This document shows, one piece after another, positions 46,994-58,612 of a stretch of 64,000 nucleotides of DNA. The translations under genes and the position numbers were made by a program. How positions within the stretch are numbered: the stretch's first letter is position 1; each line of letters opens with the position of its first letter. The stretch is from Mangifera indica (taxonomy: Eukaryota > Streptophyta > Magnoliopsida > Sapindales > Anacardiaceae), in assembly GCF_011075055.1 (NCBI RefSeq), contig NC_058152.1, positions 4,650,001-4,714,000 of the forward strand, written 5' to 3'. Under the pieces are notes generated by a model. The model did not search any database. It was not told the origin of the DNA and saw only the letters and a program-made list of their open reading frames with translations.

Positions 46994-47755
46994 AAGGACT
47001 ATTTCCCACTCAAAGTATGTTGTTATCTCAAGTTTTTTTTTGTTAACTTTGAAAATCTCATTTACCCATCCATAAACAGTTAAAATTAACGGTTTCAAGG
47101 CAGAATCGCTATTTTATCTGTAATATTAAAAATAAACTAAAATTTAATCTCCTTTTCTCTCCAAAGCCCTAAAAACTAACTATTTTTCTTAGGTCAAATT
47201 TTAAAAAATTACATTCCCCCTTAGGGTTTATTTTTCAATCTCCAGCTCCAAATCCGGTGCCATCGCCAATGACGAAGCTTCTCCGACACATCACCATGCT
47301 CCGATGGTTTCTCTTGCCTCCTCTAGAACGCTGATCGACGTAAATCTAGCCTAAAAAGATGGAGAGCTTCATCTTTCAATGAAGCTTTCCATTTTTTCAA
47401 ACCAGATTTACGTCGCCAGAGCATGGTGATGTATCTGATGAAGCTTTCCATTTTTTCAAACCAGATTTACGTCGCCAGAGCATGGTGATGTATCTGAAAA
47501 GTTTCGTCGCCAGCAATGATGCTAGATTTGACATCGAAGATTGAAAACTAAACCCTAGCGGAGAATATTATTTTTTAAAACTTGATCTAAGAGAGAAATA
47601 GTTAGTTTTTAGGGTTTAAGAGAGTAAAAAGAGATAAATTTAAAGAAGTTATAATTCTATTAATTTTAACCTTTTATAGGTCAATAAATAAAAATTTTAA
47701 AATTAATAAGAAAAAAGAGATTATAGCATACTTGGGGTGTGAACAATTCTTTGCC
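46992..47755. mobile_element. Fold-back MULE copy 3 with internal 59-bp tandem duplication
   Basis: The left end (…AAGGACTATTTCCCACTC) and right end (…GTGTGAACAATTCTTTGCC) are inverted relatives. Inner blocks AAACTAACTATTTTTCTTAG / AGTTAGTTTTTAGGGTTT pair over more than 200 bp. The interior, with CACCATGCTCCGATGG against GCCAGAGCATGGTGATG, is also palindromic, so the element could fold on itself. A perfect 59-bp unit is duplicated in tandem at 47379-47437 and 47438-47496. Confidence 0.72.
47379..47496. repeat. 59-bp perfect tandem duplication
   Basis: Two consecutive copies of a unit starting ATGAAGCTTTCCATTTTTTC and ending GGTGATGTATCTG. Identity appears complete, which implies a recent duplication inside MULE copy 3. 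Confidence 0.92.
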
Positions 47756-48056
47756 TATTAACAATTATGGTTAGGTATATTATGTCTTTTATCTTAAAGA
47801 CTTTTTTTTTTTTTTTTTGGAAGTACTGAACGAATAAGGTCCATCAATATGAAAATAATTGTAAGCAAATAGTGGGGCAATTCTGCTCCAACTTGCTCTG
47901 AGTTTTTCAAGTTTTCAGCCTTTCTCAGGCATTACGTCATCCCTGTCAGTTTGTGTCGACTAATTATAACTTTTCAATTTTCACGTGTCTCTTTTATTTT
48001 TACTACCATAAAGTCCCTAGAGATTCTGGATTTCTTCCTAACTATTGTCATTTGTA

Positions 48057-48620
48057 ATTTTTTTTTTTTTTTAGTAAGTATATACATTGCAAAACAAAGC
48101 TCAAAGGTAATACAACCTAAGCACAGCAAAGGAGGAATGCAAGGCTCAAGCATGCAAGGAAACATCTCTGGACATCTCCAACATCTTAACAGTAACAAAA
48201 CAAGCCCTAAACCTAAGTCACAAGTATAAATGTCCGATTTAGCACAATCCTATCTAGTCTCTAATTCCATAACAGCAAAAGCAATAGCCTCAAACAAGAT
48301 TGGCAGCCACAGGGAAACCAGCCACCAAAGAAGAGCAAACTAAGAAATTGTACAATGCACTTCATCATGATTTCCATCCTGTAGCTTCCAAAAGCAGACA
48401 CAAGCCCACAGCAAGCAGCAAACCCAGACTACGGGAAACAAACATATGCCGAATTCTGCAGCAATCATCTCCAAAGCACAAGAAATCAAATCACAGCAGG
48501 CACAGCACCGAATAAGAACTCCAGACTACGAACAAAGGAGGCAGAGAGGGAGACCAAGGCAGAAGCAGCAAGCCCAGACTTAAAAGCCATAGAAGCCCAG
48601 AACTCCAGAAAGCAGAACAA
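48057..48620 (-). mobile_element. 5'-truncated LINE 3' end, minus strand
   Basis: On the minus strand a roughly 560-bp GC-richer segment (CTGGGCTTGCTGC, TTTGTTTCCCGTAGTCTGGG) ends in GTATATACTTACT followed by 15 A (48057-48072). This is characteristic of a 5'-truncated plant LINE 3' UTR with a poly-A tail. Composition differs sharply from the flanking AT-rich DNA. A target duplication is not clear. No coding region remains; the small frames here are artefacts. Confidence 0.6.
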
Positions 48621-49290
48621 AATGACACTGTTAATCGAAAAAATAACATCTCATCTCTATATTTTGCGACAATTAAATAATTATGATAGTTAATAAAAAA
48701 AATTTAAGACATAACGTTTTAGTCTCTATATTTTAAGAGAATTAACCCTATTAAGTTCGGCTTATCTACTAACCATAAATTTTTTTTTTAAATTTAAAAA
48801 AAAATTTAAGTTATTTGATTGTATAAAAATAATTTTATGTCTACAATCAGTTTTTCTAATAAATTGTTTTTGAGTTTATTTAAAGTTTTAAAATTTTAAA
48901 AATATCCTTATGTTATTTAGAAATTTGATTTTATATTTATGATATACTAATTTTTATTTTTTTTTTGTAATGTAAGATACAAGAACTTCTTTTATGTTTT
49001 TCTAATAGATTAATAAACAAATTTTTTGAAACTGATTAACCAGTTACTGATTAAATTGACAAAATTGAGGAGGATGTATACAATATTGACTAACTCTTTA
49101 GAGTTATACGAATATGACCAAAACTCAAATTTAAATACCAAAATACCCTTATCCTTATAAATAATAGAAATGACTGAAATAAAATTTTTTCTGGTAGAAA
49201 AAAATTAGGATGTTTAGATGTTATTTTACACTAGCGGTTTCTTTTTATAATTTATATATGCAGAGTTTTTTCTTTTCTTTTTTTTTAATT
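48621..49290. other. AT-rich intergenic sequence
   Basis: Contains TAGTCTCTATATTTTAAGAG-type sequence resembling a dispersed plant repeat, but with no definable ends. No gene is seen. Confidence 0.4.
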
Positions 49291-49299
49291 TTAACATGC

Positions 49300-49840
49300 A
49301 AGAGGGGGTAGGTGGTAAATTGATATTTTGTAACATTCATACCAAAATTCTTTCAAGATCATATTTGTACATTTAATTATAAAGTTTATTGTTAATTTAG
49401 TTACAAAATATATAAGATAGATCAAAATGGAGAGTTTTGTTATTGTTTTGGTTTGGTTTGACAACAAATTCGTATTTTAACATGTAGGGGTGAATTGATA
49501 CTTTCCAATATTCTTGCCAAAATTGCTAAGATTTTTATTTGTACATTTAATTATAAAATTTCTAATTAATTTAGTTGGAAAATAATATAAGTGATGGGGG
49601 TTAAATTGATATCTCACCATATAGGGGTAAATAATATTTTACGGTGTCGTGTTAATTTGATTTGGAGGTAAATTGATATTTACTATACAGGGTAAATGAT
49701 TTCATACCATGGCCGGGTGGGTTTGCGGGGGGGAGGGGGGGTGCTAAATTGATTTTTTTTAATATTTGTTTTGAATTTTTTTAAAGATTATATTTACACA
49801 TTTAGTTATGAAATTTTTTGTTTAATTTAGTAAGAAACTA
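49300..49840. repeat. Three diverged direct repeats of about 105 bp
   Basis: Units at about 49303-49410, 49483-49586 and 49740-49840 share the order: G-rich start with TAAATTGATA, then AATATTC.T.CCAAAATT, then TTTGTACATTTAATTATAAA, then TTTAATTTAGT. Spacers carry further GGGGGTTAAATTGATA-like starts. This looks like a decayed minisatellite or part of a transposon's subterminal region. Confidence 0.6.
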
Positions 49841-52397
49841 TACTTTATCGTTGAAGAGAAGATGAAGATTATGAATAATGTCGATATATTGGAGACTATT
49901 AAAAAATTGGGTATGTAAAAATAAAAAAAGAGTTTTGAATTACGATTCCTTTGACCATGGTCACAAAATAGATGAAGTTCCTATTGAGGAATCTGTATCT
50001 TAGGAGAAGATTAATATTCATTATGGTACTAAAGGTATGAATAGTTTCAAACGTGCAAATCTATTTCACATTAATGTACCACCCAAGATTGAGAATGCTT
50101 TTGTCATGCATTTCATTCATTATCTCATTTCCCTAACCAACCATCAAAGTCTAATGCCCAAGGAGTGGAGAGTGAGACAATCTTTCAAAGTAGATGACAT
50201 TTCCTTAGACAAAAACTATTTGTAAAATGCATTCAGAACACATGCATTGGAGGATGGATATTAATACAAAGTTAATAAATCCACAAAATCAAGATAGAAG
50301 ATAAAATGTTCTTATGAACAATGTAGACAGTGTTCATGTACAATAAGGTTAGAACATTATGACTATTTTTAACTTCGACGTATAAATTCTCAACACATAT
50401 GTTTAAGAAATCAAATATTGTCACATTATAAACAAGCAAAGGCTCGAGCATTGGAACAAATATTGAAGTTGATGTTTGTAATGTATATTGATTGAAAGAA
50501 ATTATTCTTGACATATCTAATAGGTATAATATTAATATATCATTTACACAGGCATGACAGACAAAAAATTAGACATTATAAATATTAAGATGTATGTTAC
50601 TCAGTCATTCATGTTGTTATTAGATTATTGTTATAATTTGTTGCTTTGTAACCTTGAGACTATTTCACATATTAGAATGGATAACAAGTATAAATTTAAG
50701 TGCTTTTTCATGGGAATAAGTTGTTTTATTTAGGTATTCCAAAGTAATATTCATCTAGTGATCTTTATTGAAAGTGTTTTCTTAAAAGGTAAATATCTTG
50801 AAACTTTATTTATCATTATAATTAATAATAATAATAATAATCAGATTTATCTATTTATTTTCCATGTAAAAGATAGGGAAGATACTAGATTTTGGATTCA
50901 GTTATTTATCAAGTAAAAGGATTGTATTGGTCTAGTACTAGAGTTCACAGTAGTTTTAGATTGACTTGTAAGTATCATAGTTGCGGCTTCCGATGTAATC
51001 CCAGATGTGCATCATGATTGTAATATACAAGGAATTAAGAAAATGGGGGGTTGCACTGGAAAATTGCCAAGGCATATAACTTGTCAAATTTCCAAATGCA
51101 GTAAATGCATTTTCAATTACATTCGTACTTGCAATTGTTTGTATCAACCAAATAACTTTTTGGGCCAAAGGCAAGAAGGCAAGTCAGGTGTAGAAGAATG
51201 CGAACATGGTTGTTCATCTATGGGCTTAGTGTTCGATTAACTCTTTTCACTAAAATAAAAAAAAACTTTACCAAGAAAAAATTAATGAGGGATAAATTGG
51301 GTGATATGTGAGCTTTATCGAAAATATGATGAAACGAATTCTAGTTAAAATACTTTCAATTTCTCTTTTTTTCTCTTTCCAATTTAATCTTGGCAAATGT
51401 GTGTATTGAAATTAGTTAATTGATATTTGATGCCACACATATATGCATGTTACTCAATAATTGAACTTCAAAAAGAGAAAATTTAAAAAACTTCTACCAC
51501 CACAAGGTATCAATGAATGTTCCGAAATAATTTTTATTTCAAGATGGATTTGATTTCATGTCAGCATGTTTTTTTGTTTATTATGTTGCATGCACATCTC
51601 TTTTTATTGTGTTTACTACCGCTATGTTCAATGTTTGCTTGACTACTGCAAGGATATGGTATTTCTCTATGCGACTAGGGTATCATGTTAGTTATCCTAA
51701 TAGAGCATATGACATGTGCGTAAGGCACGACAGTGAGTGGACATGTAAGGTATCATTTGTTTTCATTAAAATATCAAATATGTCAAGATCAGTTTAAACC
51801 TTAGTGACCTCTTAGATGACCTATATTAATGCACAAGGGTATCGAACTGTGACTGCATTAAGATTTACTAGTGGAGCACCAATTTTAGTTTTAGACTTCT
51901 TTTTAGGGTACTGAGTTACCTTGCTAAGTGTTTTTCACTCGCGTATTCCTTTTTTGTGATTTTACAAAGAGAGATGAGTAGCAGGTATACGGGGGAGCAA
52001 ACAAAATCTAGTCGAACAGTTGCATAAGGGTTATATGGTATTGGACTGAGTACTAACTCGAATTTACTGTGATCACAAATTTAATTAGTCATTGTCATCT
52101 ATTAGTGAGCTTATATGAGATATTAGTTCTCATGTCCAAGAGTGACAAATCCATTATTGATCTATCATAGTCTTTGTATATATTTCGATATAACAAATCA
52201 CCACCTTTATATCAATCTTCTATAATCACTATGTTGAGTTAGTGTCAAATCATATCAATCCTTAACAAGACAATATGGTAATTTCAAATGTAAGAATCAC
52301 ATGTAACTCCATTTACTAAGAGAATATATTTCATAAACACTAAAATAATCATTCATATGAACTCATCTTGACGGATTGTTTGGTAGAAATATCTATA
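49841..52397. other. Intergenic sequence without recognisable gene
   Basis: Scattered open frames (for example 50037-50225 and 51007-51240) have no convincing family. The stretch at 50930-51010 with Cys/His-rich potential (TCKYHSCGFRCNPRC) is weakly reminiscent of the zinc region of MULE transposases, but I could not extend it in any frame. Confidence 0.4.
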
Positions 52398-52402
52398 ATA
52401 TG

Positions 52403-53691
52403 TGTTAGTGTGTGAAATTCCATATTTTTCAGCATTTAATTTCCTTGATTTGTGATATTTAATTCGTTAATTATTTGATTAATTGTTTGTTTTAGGAAAT
52501 TGGGCATTAATTACATTATTCTGAGAAAAGATGCAAAATAAAAGGAATTTAGAGTTGTCACGTATCAAGATAGAATGACGGCAAAATACATAGGAGATGG
52601 CTGATTGTGGAAAGGAGAGAATCGCGCTATTTATTGAGAAATTCACAGTTGAAGATTTAATTAACAATTGGAGGAAGTTCAAGTCCTTTGGATGATATTT
52701 GGCACAAAAATATCTCTTAATGACTGAAGCAGACTTGGCACTATAAAAAGGACAATTGCTTTCTGTTTTAGGGTTTTTCTAGTTTTTAGCATCCTTTTCT
52801 TTCAGAAAGAAAGACAGCCGCAACTCTTCGCTGGTTCTTTTTCAATTAGGATAGGATTTTTATTTTAATTTTCTGTGAAGCCATGAACATAAACATGAGT
52901 GGCTAACTCTTTTCTTTAGTCGAGTAATCAGGATCATGGTTCTACGATGATTGTGAGATCTTCTTTACCCGTTCTTTTCTTTTAAATATTTAATTTATTC
53001 CTAATTTTATTTATTGTTGTCTTGTTCAATTAAATAGGACACATCTTATTTATTTTGGATTAAAAACAACTTTGCTAGATTAAATTGTTGAATCCGTAAT
53101 TGTTTGATGATCTAATCATAAGTGGCTGGCTAGTATGCTTGGTGAAGTAGAATGATTATTATATATTAGTGGAATAGGTTAATCTAATTTAAACAAAAAC
53201 AGCGTCTGTGTTTTGTTGATTAGAATCGGTGGCTTTTCTAATTCTTAATTCTGTTTTCAATTTAAATTCTAAGATCGTATCTAGAACTGATTGAAAAACA
53301 AGAGAAGTAATTAAAGAACGTTTCTTAATTACCAACACCTAAGGAAAAGCAGAACAACGAGCGTCTCGATGTTTCATAACCGATTTATTTAAAAGGAAAA
53401 ATTAATCTTTTTATCGATGATCAATTGAATTGAACCATACCTGAATTACTTGGCTAGAACTCGCCTTTTTATTGTTTCAACCTAGTTTTTTGATTACTTT
53501 GATTATTTAATTCTGAATTAACTTATTTTTGTTTATCCGTACGATTCGAAACAACAAAATCCCTCTTGCTTTATTTTATTATATTTCAGATAAATAACCC
53601 AATCTCTGTGGATACGACTCTACTTGCCCTATCTACAAGTTTTCATTGAGAGAGTAGAAAATTTTATTTTTGGTGGATTCGACACCCATCA
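52403..53691 (+). mobile_element. Solo LTR of a gypsy-type element with ATATG target duplication
   Basis: A 1289-bp segment begins TGTTAGTGTGTGAAATTCC and ends GACACCCATCA, flanked by the perfect 5-bp direct repeat ATATG (52398-52402 and 53692-53696). The 3' part (TGTGGATACGACTCTACTTG, CCCTATCTACAAGTTTTCAT) is the kind of sequence found at LTR ends of plant gypsy elements of the Athila/Tat type. A TATA box (ACTATAAAAAGGAC near 52740) sits in the middle as expected. No internal region exists, so this is a recombinant solo LTR. Confidence 0.92.
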
Positions 53692-53696
53692 ATATG

Positions 53697-54672
53697 CATC
53701 CATATTTGAATCAAACTGTCAATAGACAACTATGAAATATGATATCTGTCACTATTTTTCGATGAGGTTGTTCAATACTATTATAGTTATATCACTATTA
53801 CTCATGTTTATTGTCATAATAATATTAAAACTAATAACTATTTAAGAATAACTACCTAATATGCTCTTAGAATTCTTATGATTAGTTATTATATATTGAC
53901 CCTCTTATGATGGTTTAACCATTTAAAGGACAATTACCCAATCGCATACATAACGAAGATAATGGAATGGTATAGATTTTATTATCTAAAATAATAGTGA
54001 TCACAAATTTATATTGATGACGATTGATTGTAAAACACTATTCTAACAACAAGATCTTAATGCAAAAAGTTTAAAGCAGACGAAGATAAATTATTCCTTA
54101 AAAGTGTTTGGTTATTTGGTCTATATTTACAATGATTCTACTCGTAAAAGTAAGCTTGATGCAAAGCCTAAGAATTTTTTTTTCACTAGAAATGGTGACG
54201 CAGAGTTTTCTTTTCGTTTCTGTGGTGATAAAACATAAATGATTATTACGGGTAAAGACATTACTTCAATGAATATGTGATGCATAAGGTTAAACCTAGC
54301 ATGAACTCAGAAAACCCAAACACTAAAATTGAAGATGAAAGGTAGTTCCTCTAAAAGAATTCCCCATGAATGACATGCGCGAGATAATGACCACAAAATC
54401 AAAAGATTATAGCTCCAAAAATTGAACCATAAACACTCTGTTCGAACCTCGAAGATCTTTCAAGATTATTAGAACACAAAAAAGGTACCCCCTTGTTGTA
54501 TCATATTTTAGTAATTATTTTAATTTTTTTTTTTTTACTTTAAAATAATTATCTTAAATAACATTTATATAATTCCCTAGTTAAGATATTCTAATATAAA
54601 TTTGTCAAAATTATGATTATATATAACTGGATCAGGATTGTAAAACATTATTTTAATTCAATATCATGAATC

Positions 54673-54678
<6 letters not shown>
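53697..54678. other. AT-rich intergenic sequence
   Basis: Nothing recognisable; no frame with family features. Confidence 0.5.

Positions 54679-54714
<36 letters not shown>
54679..54714. repeat. (TA)n microsatellite
   Basis: About 18 TA units immediately left of MULE copy 4. Confidence 0.95.
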
Positions 54715-54717
<3 letters not shown>

Positions 54718-55467
54718 CCACCCAAGTTTTGATACGTTTTTAAAGTCACACTCATAAGATTTGAAAAACTCAAAATCTCATCTATGAGTTAACTACTGTT
54801 AGAAGAGATAGAGATAAAATCACTATTTTACTAATAATATTAAAAAATATAAATTTTTATGTTTTCCCCTTAAAATTTTAAAACTAACAACTTCACCCCT
54901 TCCTAAAGTTTTCTAACTTTCAAAAGTAACATTTCCCCCTCCCCCCAAAACCTAGGATTTATTTTTCAGACACTCTGCGATCACCAAAGATGATACTTTA
55001 ACTCACGAATCTCTAGCCACCTTTTATCTCTCCAACACTTCTAGAAGATATGACGGAGACGCATCTTCTTCGATTCTTCTGGAATCGATAAAAATACGTC
55101 TTTGTCGTGTCTTCTTGTGTCAAAAAGTGAAGATCTGATGGCTAGAGATGGTGGGTTGAAGAATTGTTACCAATGGTCTGAGAATGTTTGAAAAATAAAC
55201 CTTAGGTTTTGGGATGAAGGAAAATGTTACTTTTGAAAGTTAAAAAACTTTAGGGAGGATGAAATTGTTAACTTTTGAAACTTTGAAGGAAAAACATACT
55301 TAATTTTGTATTTTTTAATATTATTTATAAAATAAAAATTTTATTCCTGTATTTAACAGAAAATTATAACGACAGTTGGCTCATGGATAAAACTTTGAGT
55401 TTTTCAAATTTCGTTAATATGACTTTGAGAATGTATTAAAATTTAGGTGAAATATAGTCTTTTGGCC
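54715..55467. mobile_element. Fold-back MULE copy 4
   Basis: The left part starts TTTCCACCCAAGTTTTG with the GGCC tip missing or hidden in the TA array. The right end is ATATAGTCTTTTGGCC (55464-55467). Arms pair over at least 250 bp (CCTAGGATTTATTTTTCA against GAAAAATAAACCTTAGG). The centre contains ACTCACGAATCTCTAGCCAC and an inverted partner. TA arrays flank both sides, suggesting insertion into a TA microsatellite. Confidence 0.72.
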
Positions 55468-55469
55468 TT

Positions 55470-55474
<5 letters not shown>

Positions 55475-55512
<38 letters not shown>
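55475..55512. repeat. (TA)n microsatellite
   Basis: About 18 TA units after the right end of MULE copy 4, separated from it by TTTGTGTG. Confidence 0.95.
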
Positions 55513-55514
<2 letters not shown>

Positions 55515-56515
55515 AAAATATATGTTTCATTTTATAACGTCATTGATAGCAAAGTCAATAGCTACGACAATGATTCCAATCGCTCATCGCATTACATGTA
55601 AACCTCTTGAAATTAGACGAAAACCAAAAGTTTACCATTAATAAATTGTTCAAGGAAAGCCGACGATTTACACGTCATTCCTTGAGAAGCAACGAAGAAT
55701 ACTTAACCAATTCAAAACAAGACGGCAACCGGCGGACTTAATCGTTGCGGTTTCGCTACTCTTTTAAAAATTAAACAATATATTTGTCTCCACGACTTTC
55801 CGTTTACGTAATATAATTTCATCCTTTGTCATGGACGTATCGAAGCCGTGAATAATAAAACCCAAAAATTTCCTAATTGATTGAGTAACAACTATAATGC
55901 GTTTCTCTACTGTGCCGACTTACCATTAACCGATTTTCTGATTGGTGGACTGCTTCTAAATTTGTCAATTATGCTGCCATAATCCCTAACGCCTGTCTCT
56001 GTGTAAACCTTTTTTTCTTTAAATCCTATTTGAATTAAATATCTTTTTGAAATCGAATCAATTTCATCATTTAAGTAAAATTGTCTAAATAAAAATTTAA
56101 TTTTAAAATATCATTTTAACCTATATTTTCTTTTATATATATATATATAAATGTATGTATATATGTATGTATATATATATATATATATATTTTTTTTTTC
56201 CACTTCAACTATCAATGAATACTTCCTCCTAAACTTGCATTCGGCGTTTGAGTTTCGCTTGCACCTTATCAAGTCTCAGGATAGATCCAACAGATGAGTC
56301 TTCTGCAGGATTAGGGACGACGGTCATATTATTTTAATAAAAGCGTGCAATATTTTATTAACAATCAAGAACAGTTAAACTTGACCAGGTTGATATTTTA
56401 TAAAAACAAGCAAAGATCGATTAGGGCGATGATATTGTTGAACTACTTCTTTTGGCCCTCCATCCGATTTAAGTTCATTTTCTTTTCTGTCTCTCTATCT
56501 ATATGCCCTTTGGCC
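55513..56515. other. Upstream region of the lectin receptor kinase
   Basis: This is the promoter and leader of the gene at 56516. It holds a long TA/TG-TA tract (about 56135-56190) that prevents a confident TATA-box call, followed by a pyrimidine-rich stretch. An in-frame upstream ATG at 56345 would add 57 residues; the added sequence is not signal-peptide-like. Confidence 0.55.
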
Positions 56516-58555
56516 ATGGCGTTCTCCTGCCAAATTCCATCTAAAGAGAACTGTTCGTCTGTGTTTTTTAACTTTCTGGTTTTGTTAATCTTGTGGGTGC
56601 TCCCATTTGCAAGTTCAGTTTCTTTCAGCTATTCCAGTTTTCCAGCGAACACCCCCAATATAGTATTTGAAGGAGATGCATTCCCATCAAATGATGTTCT
56701 CCAACTGACCAAGAACCAAGCTGACATCAATCTCACAAGAAGCCTTGGCCGTGCCACATATAGCCAACCTGTGATTATTTGGGATCCCAAGACTCGAAAA
56801 CTCACAGACTTCACAACTCACTTTTCCTTTATTATTAAGGCAGTTAATACTTCTAACAATGGCGACGGGATAACTTTCTTCTTTGCTCCATTTGATTCAA
56901 CAATTCCTGACAACTCAACTGGTGGATATTTGGCACTGTTTAGTCCTGAAACCGCGAAACTCAACACTTCTAAGCAAATTGTTGCGGTCGAGTTTGATAG
57001 CTTCCAGAATTCTTGGGATCCAAGCTCTGATCATGTAGGAATTAATGTTAATTCCATTATCTCAGTAGCGACTGTCAACTGGAAAAGCAGCATTAAGGAT
57101 GGAAGAAGGGCTAATGCCTGGGTAAGTTACAACTCTAGTACACAGAATTTAAGTGTCTTTCTAACTTATGCAGATAATCCTGTCTTCAGTGGAAACTCCA
57201 GTCTTTGGTATATTGTTGATTTGAGAAAATTTCTCCCCGAACGGGTTAAGGTAGGTTTCTCTGCATCTACAAGTGAGGTTGTTGAAATACATAACATTAT
57301 TTCTTGGAATTTTACGTCAACCTTGGATGAGAATAAAGGAAAAACCAATGTTGGGTTAATAGTTGGTTTAACCGTGGGCACTGGAGCTTTAATATGCGGA
57401 TTGGGTGTGATTTGGTTTATTAGGTGGAAAAAGAGGGGCGGTGTGAATAAGGAAGATGAGGCCATTGATGAAGCTATGGACGATGAATTCGAAAAGGGCA
57501 CTGGACCTAAGAGGTTCGCTTACCGTGAACTAAACAAGGCCACAAACAGCTTTGCGGAGGAAGGCAAGCTGGGGGAGGGAGGATTTGGCGGTGTTTATAA
57601 GGGTTTACTGAGCGATCAAAAAACAGAAGTGGCTGTCAAGAGGGTGTCAAGAAGATCAAAACAAGGGAAAAAGGAATATGTTTCGGAAGTGAGGATCATT
57701 AGTCGTTTAAGACATAGAAATTTGGTTCAACTGTATGGTTGGTGTCACCAACAAGGAGAGCTCCTTCTTGTCTATGAATTCATGCCAAACGGAAGCCTTG
57801 ATGCTCACCTCTTCGGAGGAAAAGCCACGCTTTCTTGGGCTATACGTTACAAAATAGCGCTTGGTTTGGCTTCGGCTTTATTGTATCTCCACGAAGAGTG
57901 GGAACAATGCGTTGTCCACAGAGATATCAAATCTAGCAATGTCATGTTGGATTCAAATTTCAACGCCAAGTTAGGCGATTTCGGCCTCGCAAGACTTGTC
58001 GACCATGATTCAACCTCGCAAACTACTGTTTTAGCTGGGACTATGGGTTACCTTGCTCCGGAATGTGTTACAACCGGCAAAGCGAGTAAAGAGTCTGATG
58101 TTTATAGTTTCGGAGTTGTCGCCCTCGAAATCACATGTGGAAGAAGGCCAGTTGAATCTAGGGAAGAACCGAGTAAAGTAAGGCTAGTGGAGTGGGTATG
58201 GGGCCTCTACGGAAAAGGGCAACTTCATGAAGCTGCGGACAAGAGATTAATGAGAGATTTCGATGAGAGGCAAATGGAGTGTTTGATGATAATTGGGCTT
58301 TGGTGCTGCCATCCTGATTACACTCTTCGTCCATCTATAAGACAAGTGATAAATGCTTTAAACTTTGAGGCTCCATTGCCGAGCCTTCCCTCGAAGTTGC
58401 CAGTGCCTACGTATTATGCACCTCCCATGGATATGTCTAAGTTCACCTACACAACCTCCGGCGTCACACAGTCATCACTTAACAGTAACTCAACATGTTC
58501 ATTGACATCAGTAGGCTCAACAACGGCTCTTTTCAATTCCCGAAAAGTTGATTAA
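56516..58555 (+). CDS. L-type lectin-domain receptor kinase, clade IX-like
   Basis: A single-exon 679-residue plasma-membrane receptor kinase. I chose Met 56516 because it starts a normal signal peptide (hydrophobic core FFNFLVLLILWVLPFA, residues 17-32); the earlier in-frame ATG at 56345 adds an implausible leader. The legume-lectin domain is at about 35-270, with GDGITFFFAP (116-125) and the metal-site pattern AVEFDSF…D-P-S-S-D-H-V-G-I-N (157-177). The transmembrane helix is at about 279-302, then a basic stop. The kinase domain is at about 350-617: G-loop GEGGFGGVY (353-361), Lys375, Glu391, HRDIKSSN (468-475), DFG (488-490) and APE (514-516), so it is an RD-type, catalytically complete kinase. 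The Ser/Thr-rich tail YAPPMDMSKFTYTTSGVTQS is typical of this clade. Such receptors sense pathogens and extracellular signals; the ligand is unknown here. No lesions. Confidence 0.95.
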   Translation: MAFSCQIPSKENCSSVFFNFLVLLILWVLPFASSVSFSYSSFPANTPNIVFEGDAFPSNDVLQLTKNQADINLTRSLGRATYSQPVIIWDPKTRKLTDFTTHFSFIIKAVNTSNNGDGITFFFAPFDSTIPDNSTGGYLALFSPETAKLNTSKQIVAVEFDSFQNSWDPSSDHVGINVNSIISVATVNWKSSIKDGRRANAWVSYNSSTQNLSVFLTYADNPVFSGNSSLWYIVDLRKFLPERVKVGFSASTSEVVEIHNIISWNFTSTLDENKGKTNVGLIVGLTVGTGALICGLGVIWFIRWKKRGGVNKEDEAIDEAMDDEFEKGTGPKRFAYRELNKATNSFAEEGKLGEGGFGGVYKGLLSDQKTEVAVKRVSRRSKQGKKEYVSEVRIISRLRHRNLVQLYGWCHQQGELLLVYEFMPNGSLDAHLFGGKATLSWAIRYKIALGLASALLYLHEEWEQCVVHRDIKSSNVMLDSNFNAKLGDFGLARLVDHDSTSQTTVLAGTMGYLAPECVTTGKASKESDVYSFGVVALEITCGRRPVESREEPSKVRLVEWVWGLYGKGQLHEAADKRLMRDFDERQMECLMIIGLWCCHPDYTLRPSIRQVINALNFEAPLPSLPSKLPVPTYYAPPMDMSKFTYTTSGVTQSSLNSNSTCSLTSVGSTTALFNSRKVD

Positions 58556-58580
58556 CATTTGCATTTCTTTCATGTATTAC

Positions 58581-58612
58581 AATAAACTTGCTGCATATAC
58601 TTTAGCAATAAA
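58581..58612 (+). terminator. Two AATAAA poly(A) signals after the receptor kinase
   Basis: AATAAA occurs at 58581-58586 and 58607-58612, 26 and 52 bp after the stop codon. These are standard plant near-upstream elements in the right place for 3'-end formation. Confidence 0.65.

Noticed and set aside
50930..51030. MULE transposase zinc region
   Set aside because: A few Cys/His codons only; no DDE or SWIM motif could be found in neighbouring frames.
56345..56515. Upstream in-frame ATG as the receptor kinase start
   Set aside because: The extra 57 residues put two hydrophobic stretches before the real signal peptide and are not typical of the family; Met 56516 gives a standard signal peptide.
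57166..57501. 111-codon minus-strand frame
   Set aside because: Antisense shadow inside the lectin receptor kinase coding sequence.
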